From positions 1 to 5,299 of the forward strand of contig JAHKLP010000038.1 in the NCBI GenBank assembly GCA_020855015.1: DNA of 5,299 nucleotides, in the 5' to 3' direction. Each line of letters opens with the position of its first letter. Position 1 is the stretch's first letter. Shown piece by piece: positions 1-5,299 of the stretch. Position numbers and translations under genes: made by a program. Origin of the DNA: Methanobacterium sp. GTDB taxonomy: Archaea > Methanobacteriota > Methanobacteria > Methanobacteriales > Methanobacteriaceae. The notes beneath the pieces were generated by a model. It saw only the letters and a list, made by a program, of their open reading frames with translations, did no database searches and was not told where the DNA came from.

Positions 1-65
1 AAATGTATTTGAACATATCTGATTATTGACAAATTAATCTTTTATCATCAGATTAAGGTGGCTTT
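1..65 (+). promoter_or_regulatory. AT-rich leader upstream of hypD
   Basis: This stretch is AT-rich and carries no recognisable coding sequence before the hypD start. It probably holds the 5' untranslated region and perhaps part of the promoter. AT-rich runs occur around 3-20 and 31-48, but none is a convincing archaeal TATA box with a matching BRE, so no promoter position is assigned. The pentamer GATTA at 21-25 is mirrored by TAATC at 35-39 and recurs at 51-55. This is too short and too AT-rich to call an operator. Confidence 0.3.
55..61 (+). promoter_or_regulatory. Ribosome binding site of hypD
   Basis: AAGGTGG lies 4 nt before the ATG at 66 and pairs with the anti-Shine-Dalgarno end of methanogen 16S rRNA (consensus AGGAGGTGATC). 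It favours the ATG at 66 over the in-frame ATG at 75, which would sit 13 nt away. Confidence 0.7.
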
Positions 66-1127
66 ATGAATACAATGAAAGATCTTTCCGAAAAAATAGT
101 AAAACGCATAGAAAACATCGCCCAACCTGTAAAAATAATGCATGTATGTGGATCTCACGAGCACACGATTATGCAGCATGGGATAAGGTCATTAATACCT
201 AAAGAAGTGGAAGTAGTGGCAGGGCCTGGATGTCCAGTTTGTTGTGTTCCTGCACGCGAAGTAGAAGAATGTCTTGATCTGGCCAGGCAAGGAGTAACCA
301 TTGCAACCTTTGGGGACATGATGAGAGTGCCTGGAGGAACTGGATCTTTGGCCGACGCCAAAGCAGATGGTGCTGATGTTAGGATAGTTTATGGCATAAA
401 TAACGCAGTGGAACTAGCCAATAATATTGATAATGAAGTAGTTTTTATGGCTGCAGGGTTTGAAACCACTGCTCCAACCACAGCAGCGGAGATAGTTTCT
501 AACCCACCGGAAAACTTTTCAGTTTTATCATGCCACAGAATGATACCTCCGGCCTTAAATTTCCTCATTGAATCAGGGGAAGTGAATCTCAACGCTTTAA
601 TAGAGCCTGGACATGTTTCCACAATTATAGGAACCAAACCCTACGATATTTTTTCAGAAAAATATGGAATTCCCCAAGTGGTAACTGGATTTAACCCAAT
701 GGACGTTCTTATAGCAGTGTATTTGATACTCAAACAAATAAATGAGGGCAAAGCCATTGTACAAAATGAATATAAACGTGCAGTCAGAGATGAAGGTAAT
801 TTAAAAGCCCAAAAACTCCTTGAAGAAGTCTTCTACATTACAACAAAGGAGTGGAGAGGTTTCCCACCAATTCCAGATTCTGTAATGGAAATTAAAGATG
901 AATTTGCCCATGTAAATGCAAGAGAAAAATTCGACATTGAAATAGCAGAAATCCCAGAAGTAATTTCTGGATGTATATGTGGAGCTATTTTAAGAGGAGT
1001 AGCTAGACCAGAAGACTGTAAATTATTTAAAAAAGAATGTAACCCCACTAATCCAGTAGGCGCCTGTATGGTGAGCAAAGAAGGAACTTGCAACATTGCC
1101 TATCGATACGGATCATTCCTTGATTAA
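66..1127 (+). CDS. hypD: [NiFe]-hydrogenase maturation protein HypD
   Basis: HypD is a cytoplasmic iron-sulfur protein. With HypC it forms the scaffold on which the Fe(CN)2CO part of the [NiFe]-hydrogenase active site is assembled, using cyanide delivered by HypE/HypF. The 353-residue length fits the family. Visible signatures in order are the MHVCGSHEHT motif (C28, H31, H33), GPGCPVC (C56, C59) followed by an extra C60, TFGDMMRVPG at 81-90, and GFETTAP at 131-137. A cysteine-rich C-terminus (C303, C305, C318, C325, C334, C342) contains LRG and GACMVSKEG, the family's [4Fe-4S]-binding region. C28, C56 and C59 match the conserved cysteines implicated in iron binding and redox chemistry. The ATG at 66 has a good ribosome binding site. 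No other hyp gene is in the window: the next gene, 42 nt downstream, is a phosphatase. The frame is intact and identification is very secure. Confidence 0.97.
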   Translation: MNTMKDLSEKIVKRIENIAQPVKIMHVCGSHEHTIMQHGIRSLIPKEVEVVAGPGCPVCCVPAREVEECLDLARQGVTIATFGDMMRVPGGTGSLADAKADGADVRIVYGINNAVELANNIDNEVVFMAAGFETTAPTTAAEIVSNPPENFSVLSCHRMIPPALNFLIESGEVNLNALIEPGHVSTIIGTKPYDIFSEKYGIPQVVTGFNPMDVLIAVYLILKQINEGKAIVQNEYKRAVRDEGNLKAQKLLEEVFYITTKEWRGFPPIPDSVMEIKDEFAHVNAREKFDIEIAEIPEVISGCICGAILRGVARPEDCKLFKKECNPTNPVGACMVSKEGTCNIAYRYGSFLD

Positions 1128-1158
1128 AATAAATAATGCCCGAACTTTCCTTATTTCC

Positions 1159-1164
1159 GGTGAT
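1159..1164 (+). promoter_or_regulatory. Ribosome binding site deciding a TTG start
   Basis: GGTGAT matches the methanogen Shine-Dalgarno core exactly and ends 5 nt before the TTG at 1170. It is the main reason for accepting TTG as the initiation codon. No ATG or GTG lies in frame near the required N-terminus, and the catalytic aspartate is only residue 8. Confidence 0.7.
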
Positions 1165-1169
1165 TTGAA

Positions 1170-1835
1170 TTGATAAATGCCATAGCACTAGATATTGACG
1201 GAACAATAACCGATAACAAGCGAAGATTATGCCCGAATGCCATTGAAGCCATACAGAATGCAGAGAGAATGGGAATACCGGTAATTATTGTCACAGGTAA
1301 TATCCTTGCTTTTAGCAAGTTTCTATCCATGTTACTGGGAACCACAGGGGGTTTGGTGGCAGAAAATGGTGGAGTCATAAAGTGTGACGATAAAAAATTC
1401 GTGTTAGGCGACATTAAAAAAAGCAAAAAAGCTTACAAATATCTTGAAACCATATATCCCGTTCAAATGGTTGAACATTCATTCGAAAGGGTTTCTGAAA
1501 TAGCCTTGTATCGAAATGTCTCTTCAAAGCTGATTAAAGAGGCTTTGAAGGAGTATGATGTTGAAATTTACGATTCAGGATTTGCAATTCACCTAACAGA
1601 CCCAGAAGTGAACAAAGGTTCCTCACTACTAAAATTACTTAAAAATAAGGGAATTCGCAGTGAGGAAGTCCTGGCAGTGGGCGATAGTGAAAATGACTTG
1701 GATTTCCTCAAAATAGCAGGGGTGAAGGTGGCAGTGGCCAATGCTCATCCCGAACTAAAAGCAATCGCTGATTATGTAACAGAAAAACCATATGGAAATG
1801 GAGTTAAAGAGGCATTAGAGAGGTTTTTACAATGA
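1170..1835 (+). CDS. Phosphoglycolate phosphatase, archaeal HAD type
   Basis: This is a Mg-dependent HAD-superfamily phosphatase of the archaeal TA0175-like group (Cof / sucrose-phosphatase-like, C2-cap type). It is expected to hydrolyse 2-phosphoglycolate to glycolate and phosphate in the cytoplasm. All four HAD motifs are present in 221 residues, the usual family length. Motif I is DIDGTITD, with nucleophile D8 and acid/base D10. Motif II is VTGN with T42. The motif III lysine is K149 in NKGSS. Motif IV is GDSEND (D172, D176). The cap lies roughly between residues 80 and 145. The start is TTG, supported by GGTGAT just upstream and by the family-typical N-terminus. The gene follows hypD by 42 nt, and its TGA stop is embedded in the start of the TldE-like gene, so the two are probably coupled. 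Substrate is inferred from the family; related enzymes can act on other small phosphoesters. Confidence 0.88.
   Translation: MINAIALDIDGTITDNKRRLCPNAIEAIQNAERMGIPVIIVTGNILAFSKFLSMLLGTTGGLVAENGGVIKCDDKKFVLGDIKKSKKAYKYLETIYPVQMVEHSFERVSEIALYRNVSSKLIKEALKEYDVEIYDSGFAIHLTDPEVNKGSSLLKLLKNKGIRSEEVLAVGDSENDLDFLKIAGVKVAVANAHPELKAIADYVTEKPYGNGVKEALERFLQ
1818..1824 (+). promoter_or_regulatory. Ribosome binding site of the TldE-like gene
   Basis: GAGAGGT lies inside the 3' end of the phosphatase gene, 7 nt before the ATG at 1832 and 10 nt before the second ATG at 1835. Both spacings are usable, so it does not decide between the two. Confidence 0.45.
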
Positions 1836-3136
1836 TGAACGATTTAGGAAACCAGGCACTAGATTATGCGTTGAAAAATGCTGATCAAGCAGAAATTTAC
1901 CTGGAAATAACCGAAAATGTTGACGCTACCATCCAGAATGACCAAGTGGACTTTGCCAAAGAAGCATACTCCATGGGCATTGGTATCAGGGTTATAAATG
2001 ATAATAGAATGGGGTTTGCATACACCACCCAAAAGGACAAGTTACTGGAAACTGTTGATAAGGCAGTTTCCAATGCTAATGCAAACCTTGCTGATGAAAA
2101 CTTATCATTTGCCCCTAAATCAGATTATCCTAACATTAAAGAGATTTATGACCGTAAAATTGAAGTAATGGATCTCGAAGAATCCATTGAGTTAGGAAAA
2201 TCTATGATTGACACCGTTCTGGATAAAAAGTGTGAACCAACTTCTGGCGGGGTTTCTGCTGGTTGTTCCAGAATTATAATCACCAATTCGGAAGGTGCAT
2301 TCTGTGAAGATGTTGCCACTTACATTTCATCTTTTATTGCCGTAAACGTCTCAGATGGGGAGGGTGTTTCTACTGCAAGTGAATCAGATTCATCCCGGAA
2401 AATGGATATAGACCCTGAAAAAATAGCTCATAAGGCTTGTGAATTAGCGTTAAACTCCAGGGGAGGAAAAAATATTGAAACAGGAGACACAAAGGTTTTA
2501 TTAGATTATCATGCTACCTCGGGTCTGATTTCAAACTTCTCTCAAGCCATCAATGGGGATAACGTGCAGAGGGGAAGGTCAATCTACGCAGACATGATGG
2601 GTAAAAAGATTTCATCATCATCTTTATGCATATACGATGATGGAACCATCAAAGGTGGTCTCAACTCTTCACGTGCTGATGGAGAGGGAACAGCAAGCCA
2701 AAAAACAGTCATAGTGGGGGATGGAATACTCCGAAACTTTTTATACGACTTAAAAACAGCTAAAAAGGGAAACACAAATAGCACAGGAAACGGGATGCGA
2801 TCATCATTCAGTGACATGCCAGAAGTGGGACTTTCTAACCTAATTTTCGATTTTAAAAATTTTGAACCACTTTCTGATATAAATGATGGAATTTTTGTCA
2901 CTGACGTTTTAGGTGCACATACTGCCAACCCCATATCTGGAGATTTCTCAGTAGAGGCAATGAATGCATTTAAAATAGAGAATGGAAAACTAGCATATCC
3001 AGTTAAGAAGGCTATGCTATCGGGTAACATATTTGATATATTAAAAGAAGCCAACGCAGCTTCCCAAAAAACCCGCCAATTAGGTCCTTTTATCGTACCC
3101 CCCATTACTGTTTCCAATTTAAGAGTTATAGGTTAA
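1832..3136 (+). CDS. TldE/PmbA-type protein of the TldD/PmbA metallopeptidase family
   Basis: The 434-residue protein resembles PmbA (TldE), the non-catalytic half of the TldD-TldE heterodimeric protease. In bacteria that complex degrades unfolded peptides and trims leader peptides such as those of microcin B17 and CcdA. The N-terminal domain (about residues 5-85) matches the family's first domain. The C-terminal half has the PmbA pattern: GDNVQRGRS at 242-250, a Gly/Ser-rich TGNGMRSS stretch, then NPISGDFSVEA and LAYPVKKAMLSGN near the end. The zinc motif HExxxH of TldD is absent (no His-Glu pair occurs anywhere), which is why this is called TldE-like. The 4-nt overlap with the phosphatase gene points to translational coupling; ATG 1835 is an equally possible start. 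No TldD is in the window, so its partner must be encoded elsewhere. The substrate in methanogens is unknown. Confidence 0.9.
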   Translation: MMNDLGNQALDYALKNADQAEIYLEITENVDATIQNDQVDFAKEAYSMGIGIRVINDNRMGFAYTTQKDKLLETVDKAVSNANANLADENLSFAPKSDYPNIKEIYDRKIEVMDLEESIELGKSMIDTVLDKKCEPTSGGVSAGCSRIIITNSEGAFCEDVATYISSFIAVNVSDGEGVSTASESDSSRKMDIDPEKIAHKACELALNSRGGKNIETGDTKVLLDYHATSGLISNFSQAINGDNVQRGRSIYADMMGKKISSSSLCIYDDGTIKGGLNSSRADGEGTASQKTVIVGDGILRNFLYDLKTAKKGNTNSTGNGMRSSFSDMPEVGLSNLIFDFKNFEPLSDINDGIFVTDVLGAHTANPISGDFSVEAMNAFKIENGKLAYPVKKAMLSGNIFDILKEANAASQKTRQLGPFIVPPITVSNLRVIG

Positions 3137-3213
3137 TATTAAATTATGGTTGATATTTAGATATTTTCCAAGATGGAGGAACAGGAATCACATTTAACAT
3201 TACCCATCAGAAC
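3137..3213 (+). promoter_or_regulatory. AT-rich gap before the radical SAM gene, possible weak promoter
   Basis: This 77-nt gap contains an AT-rich stretch (3134-3167) with a tandem 7-mer, GATATTT at 3152-3158 and again at 3160-3166. It could hold an archaeal TATA element, but no clear BRE-TATA pair is visible. GGAGGA at 3175-3180 looks like a Shine-Dalgarno sequence but is 33 nt before the assigned ATG at 3214, too far to serve it directly. Function is unproven. Confidence 0.25.
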
Positions 3214-4257
3214 ATGGAACATGTTCTTTCAAAATATCTGGCAGTAATGGCCAACCAGAAATTGGCAAGGCATAAAGTAGCTTCAATGATGGAAGCACAA
3301 GATAGTGATGATACTAATTCTCTGTGGGAAGAACACGAACGTTTGAGAAGTGATTTCAGACAACGCTATAGAGAACTTTCAACTTTCATCCAGCACGAAA
3401 AGATAATTCATATAAATTCTATTGAACCAAAACCATCCTTTTCATATCTAGATATAAAGGTTAAAATTGCAGAAGCAATGTTCCAAAACTGTAATTTTTG
3501 TGAAAAAACCTGTGGAGTTAATAGAAGATTCGAAAAGGGTGATTGTGGAGTCGCTGATCCTCTAATTGCTTCTGAATTTATGCATGTTGGTGAGGAACCA
3601 CCACTGGTTCCCAGTCACACCATTTTCTTTGCAGGATGTAATTTTAGATGTGTTTTCTGCCAGAACTGGGACATAAGTCAAAATCCAGGCAGGGGAAATA
3701 TTTTGAATGAAAAAGACCTCGCATCGATCATTGAGAAAAGGAGAACTGCTGGTTCCAGAAATGTTAATTTTGTGGGCGGGGATCCAACCCCTAATCTCCA
3801 TTACATCCTCCGCACCATGACCATGGTATCAGAGAACATCCCAGTGGTATGGAATAGTAATATGTATCTTTCTGAAGATGCTATGCACCTTTTGGATGGA
3901 TTCACTGATGTTTACCTGACAGATTTTAAGTATGGCAATAATGAATGTGCCCTGCGACTTTCAGACATACCTGACTATATGGAAGTGGTGGGAAGAAACC
4001 ATAAGATAGCCTGGCAAGCAGGGGAGATGATAATTCGACATCTGGTTCTCCCGAATCATGTTGAATGTTGTTCAAAACCCTTATTAAGATGGATATATCA
4101 AAATTTAGGCTCAGAAGTGGTTTTAAACATTATGGGTCAGTACAGTCCTGTTTTCAAGGCACAGGAATGTAAAGACATTTCTCGGATCCCCACATCTCGT
4201 GAAATAGGTGAAGTAATACGTTACGCCCAAAAACTAGGGTTTAATAATCTGATTTAA
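3214..4257 (+). CDS. Radical SAM protein, COG1313 (PflX-like), function unknown
   Basis: This 347-residue protein carries the radical SAM cluster motif CNFRCVFC (C142, C146, C149), whose [4Fe-4S] cluster cleaves S-adenosylmethionine to start radical chemistry. The later GGDPTP at 188-193 is this group's version of the SAM-contacting glycine motif. Before the core, C93, C96, C100 and C111 form a second cysteine set (CNFCEKTCGVN...GDCG) typical of COG1313. HVECCSKP (C285, C286) and MGQYSPVFKA near the C-terminus are also group-typical. Residues 1-85 are rich in charged residues, probably helical, and more variable. The family is named after pyruvate formate-lyase activating enzyme, but no glycyl radical partner is nearby and the substrate is not known. 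The start is uncertain: ATG 3214 has no ribosome binding site, the frame is open upstream to 3154 without ATG, GTG or TTG, and Met12 (ATG 3247) is an alternative. A small acidic protein gene follows 17 nt downstream. Confidence 0.9.
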   Translation: MEHVLSKYLAVMANQKLARHKVASMMEAQDSDDTNSLWEEHERLRSDFRQRYRELSTFIQHEKIIHINSIEPKPSFSYLDIKVKIAEAMFQNCNFCEKTCGVNRRFEKGDCGVADPLIASEFMHVGEEPPLVPSHTIFFAGCNFRCVFCQNWDISQNPGRGNILNEKDLASIIEKRRTAGSRNVNFVGGDPTPNLHYILRTMTMVSENIPVVWNSNMYLSEDAMHLLDGFTDVYLTDFKYGNNECALRLSDIPDYMEVVGRNHKIAWQAGEMIIRHLVLPNHVECCSKPLLRWIYQNLGSEVVLNIMGQYSPVFKAQECKDISRIPTSREIGEVIRYAQKLGFNNLI

Positions 4258-4261
4258 TTAA

Positions 4262-4270
4262 GGAGTGATC
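4262..4270 (+). promoter_or_regulatory. Strong ribosome binding site of the small acidic gene
   Basis: GGAGTGATC equals the methanogen Shine-Dalgarno consensus GGAGGTGATC with one G missing. It ends 4 nt before the ATG at 4275 and lies in the 17-nt gap after the radical SAM stop codon. It is the best ribosome binding site in the window and strongly supports this small gene as real. Confidence 0.75.
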
Positions 4271-4274
4271 TTTA

Positions 4275-4502
4275 ATGGAAAAAGAAAAACAGAACTTAGC
4301 AGATGAAATTCTCAGTGACATTAAAAGGGATTATGGTGATGTAGAAAAGTTCATTATGGAGGATGAGGATGGGCCTGTTTTTTGCATCTATGCTGATGAT
4401 GACCTATTATGGAAAATATTTGAGGACTGGATGGATGAAGTTTCCAGTATTGAGTTCAATGCGGGGGCAAATGAAGAACATTACTTAAGGGTTATTCCCT
4501 AA
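4275..4502 (+). CDS. Small, highly acidic hypothetical protein
   Basis: I do not recognise a family for this 75-residue protein. It holds about 22 Asp/Glu against 7 Lys/Arg by hand count, a net charge near -15. Residues 2-28 look like an amphipathic helix, followed by an acidic turn (EDEDGP at 29-34), a short hydrophobic strand (VFCIY), the acidic DDD at 41-43, and an aromatic-rich helix (LLWKIFEDWMDEV). There is a single cysteine (C37), no signal peptide and no membrane segment, so it should be a soluble cytoplasmic domain. A near-consensus ribosome binding site and the 17-nt distance from the radical SAM gene argue that it is translated and cotranscribed with that gene. A role as partner or substrate of the radical SAM protein is possible but is speculation from position only. 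Confidence 0.75.
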   Translation: MEKEKQNLADEILSDIKRDYGDVEKFIMEDEDGPVFCIYADDDLLWKIFEDWMDEVSSIEFNAGANEEHYLRVIP

Positions 4503-4565
4503 TAATTGGCAGGGTCGATTTTTGAATCCGGATCATAATTCCATTTATGGTGCACTCTTTTGATC
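4503..4565 (+). terminator. Convergent intergenic gap with a possible U-tract terminator
   Basis: This gap separates the rightward genes from the leftward hydrolase gene. TTTTT at 4519-4523, 17 nt after the stop of the acidic gene, could serve as an archaeal oligo-U terminator, and TTTT at 4558-4561 may add to it. GGATCA (4530-4535) and TGATCC (4561-4566) form a 6-bp dyad with a 25-nt loop, but no T-run follows it directly. No equivalent T-run is visible for the minus strand. Assignment is tentative. Confidence 0.3.
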
Positions 4566-5299
4566 CTAGAGACTCTTCACGAACTTAATTATCGCGTTAA
4601 TTGTTTGCTGTTGTTGTTCTTCTCGGGTTATAGTGCTGTTGTTATCTCCATTTTGAACTCCATAATTACCGAAATTGTAGTGATTACCACCTACAATAGT
4701 GATGAAAGTTGTATTAACCGGGAATTTATCAATATTCTCCGATAGATCCTCTGCCCGGGTTAAGTTATCCAGAGACCCTCTAATTGATAATGATTGAAAG
4801 GTGGCCTGAGATGCATTTGAAGAGGGGTAGGCTGCTAAATAGATAACTCCCTTTATTTTATCCTGATGATTAAGTGCATATTCTGATGCAAAAACACCGC
4901 CCAGAGAATGACCTCCAATTACCCACGAATTTATTTCAGTATGATTTCCAATAATTTGATCTGCCTTGTCTGTACCAAAAAATGCCAGGTTAAATGGCAT
5001 TTTAGCTATTACTGTGGTGTAACCATTTTCAGCCAGTTTAGAAGCTAATACTGAGTAAGATTCAGCTTCTACTTTAGCTCCGGGATAAATTATTATCCCA
5101 GTAGCACTCTGGTTAATTTTAGGAGTGAATGTCACAGATTCAGCAGTGTTTTCTACACTGTAAGATTCAGTCGAGTTTAATGCAGCAATGGCATTAGTAT
5201 CAGCATGATAATAATCAGAAACATAATAAGTAAAAGCAGCTGCTACCATTAGTATAATCGACAAAACTAAAATAAGGATTATTTTCTTCTTAGATTGAA
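4566..5299 (-). CDS. Membrane-anchored alpha/beta hydrolase (Abhydrolase_5 type), 5' end outside window
   Basis: This is a serine hydrolase of unknown substrate. Numbering from the TTG codon at 5264, the frame has 232 residues: PGAKVEAESY near 61-70 by the oxyanion region, the nucleophile elbow GGHSLGG (S120), a candidate acid D166 in GSLDN, and H195 in GGNHYNFG. The last motif with GDN and REEQQQQT after it fits the Abhydrolase_5 group. The TTG at 5264 is very unlikely to be the start. The frame stays open for 11 more codons to the window edge and encodes SQ (read outward), three lysines and hydrophobic residues. Together with the first 15 residues this makes a KKK-preceded membrane segment of about 21 residues, as in a signal anchor. 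The catalytic domain therefore probably faces outside. Eight N-x-S/T sequons (N30, 51, 107, 150, 167, 184, 208, 209) agree with a glycosylated surface protein. The stop TAG is at 4566-4568, convergent with the upstream operon. Confidence 0.85.
   Translation of the reverse strand, partial: QSKKKIILILVLSIILMVAAAFTYYVSDYYHADTNAIAALNSTESYSVENTAESVTFTPKINQSATGIIIYPGAKVEAESYSVLASKLAENGYTTVIAKMPFNLAFFGTDKADQIIGNHTEINSWVIGGHSLGGVFASEYALNHQDKIKGVIYLAAYPSSNASQATFQSLSIRGSLDNLTRAEDLSENIDKFPVNTTFITIVGGNHYNFGNYGVQNGDNNSTITREEQQQQTINAIIKFVKSL

Noticed and set aside
21..55. GATTA/TAATC inverted repeat before hypD as an operator
   Set aside because: Five AT-rich bases per arm are expected by chance in this composition, and no regulator gene is nearby.
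155..1096. Several minus-strand frames across hypD
   Set aside because: They are antisense to conserved HypD motifs and overlap each other in a way real genes would not.
2584..3117. Open frame of 177 codons on the minus strand
   Set aside because: It lies entirely inside the TldE-like gene, whose C-terminal family motifs are read on the plus strand. Its translation matches nothing I recognise and has no ribosome binding site context. It is a shadow frame.
4530..4566. GGATCA/TGATCC dyad as an intrinsic stem-loop terminator
   Set aside because: The stem is only 6 bp with a 25-nt loop and no T-run directly after it. It also reaches into the hydrolase stop codon. It is mentioned only as part of the gap.
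4598..4624. GTTGTTGTT-like triplet run
   Set aside because: It is simply the antisense of the QQQQ stretch in the hydrolase and too short to be a meaningful microsatellite.
4560..4745. Plus-strand frame of 61 codons at the right-hand convergent gap
   Set aside because: It overlaps the 3' end of the minus-strand hydrolase, including the coding region just after its catalytic histidine. Its hydrophobic translation is the antisense of that gene, and no ribosome binding site precedes it.
1..5299. tRNA, rRNA, CRISPR array, insertion sequence or attachment site
   Set aside because: No regularly spaced repeats, transposase-like protein, terminal inverted repeats or cloverleaf-like sequence was seen on either strand. 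Almost all of the window is accounted for by six genes.

Overview
The window looks like a chromosomal stretch of a methanogenic archaeon, most likely Methanobacteriales (Methanobacterium-like). This rests on AT-rich DNA, archaeal-type proteins (a HypD of the archaeal form, a TA0175-type phosphoglycolate phosphatase, a COG1313 radical SAM protein), ribosome binding sites of the GGTGAT / GGAGTGATC type, and a TTG start codon. The taxon is inferred from gene character and was not checked by a search.

Layout. Positions 1-65 are an AT-rich leader ending in a good ribosome binding site. Five genes then run left to right: hypD (66-1127), a HAD-family phosphoglycolate phosphatase (1170-1835, TTG start), a TldE/PmbA-type protein (1832-3136, overlapping the phosphatase by 4 nt), a COG1313 radical SAM protein (3214-4257), and a small very acidic protein (4275-4502). 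A short convergent gap (4503-4565) follows. The last gene is on the minus strand (4566 to beyond 5299): a membrane-anchored alpha/beta hydrolase whose 5' end lies outside the window.

How the genes relate. HypD helps build the Fe(CN)2CO group of [NiFe]-hydrogenases, a core need of hydrogenotrophic methanogens. The phosphatase would clear 2-phosphoglycolate. The phosphatase and TldE genes are very probably translationally coupled. The radical SAM gene and the small acidic gene are 17 nt apart and probably cotranscribed. Whether the 77-nt gap before the radical SAM gene holds its own promoter is unclear. No shared pathway is evident for all five genes. The most suggestive arrangement is TldE, a radical SAM enzyme of unknown substrate and a small acidic protein in a row, which resembles a peptide- or protein-modification cassette but is not proven to be one.

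I see no tRNA, rRNA, CRISPR array, insertion sequence or other mobile element. Most of the window looks like ordinary conserved archaeal chromosome, with a few points worth following up: the uncharacterised radical SAM protein and its acidic neighbour, the uncertain start of the radical SAM gene, and the sequon-rich surface hydrolase.
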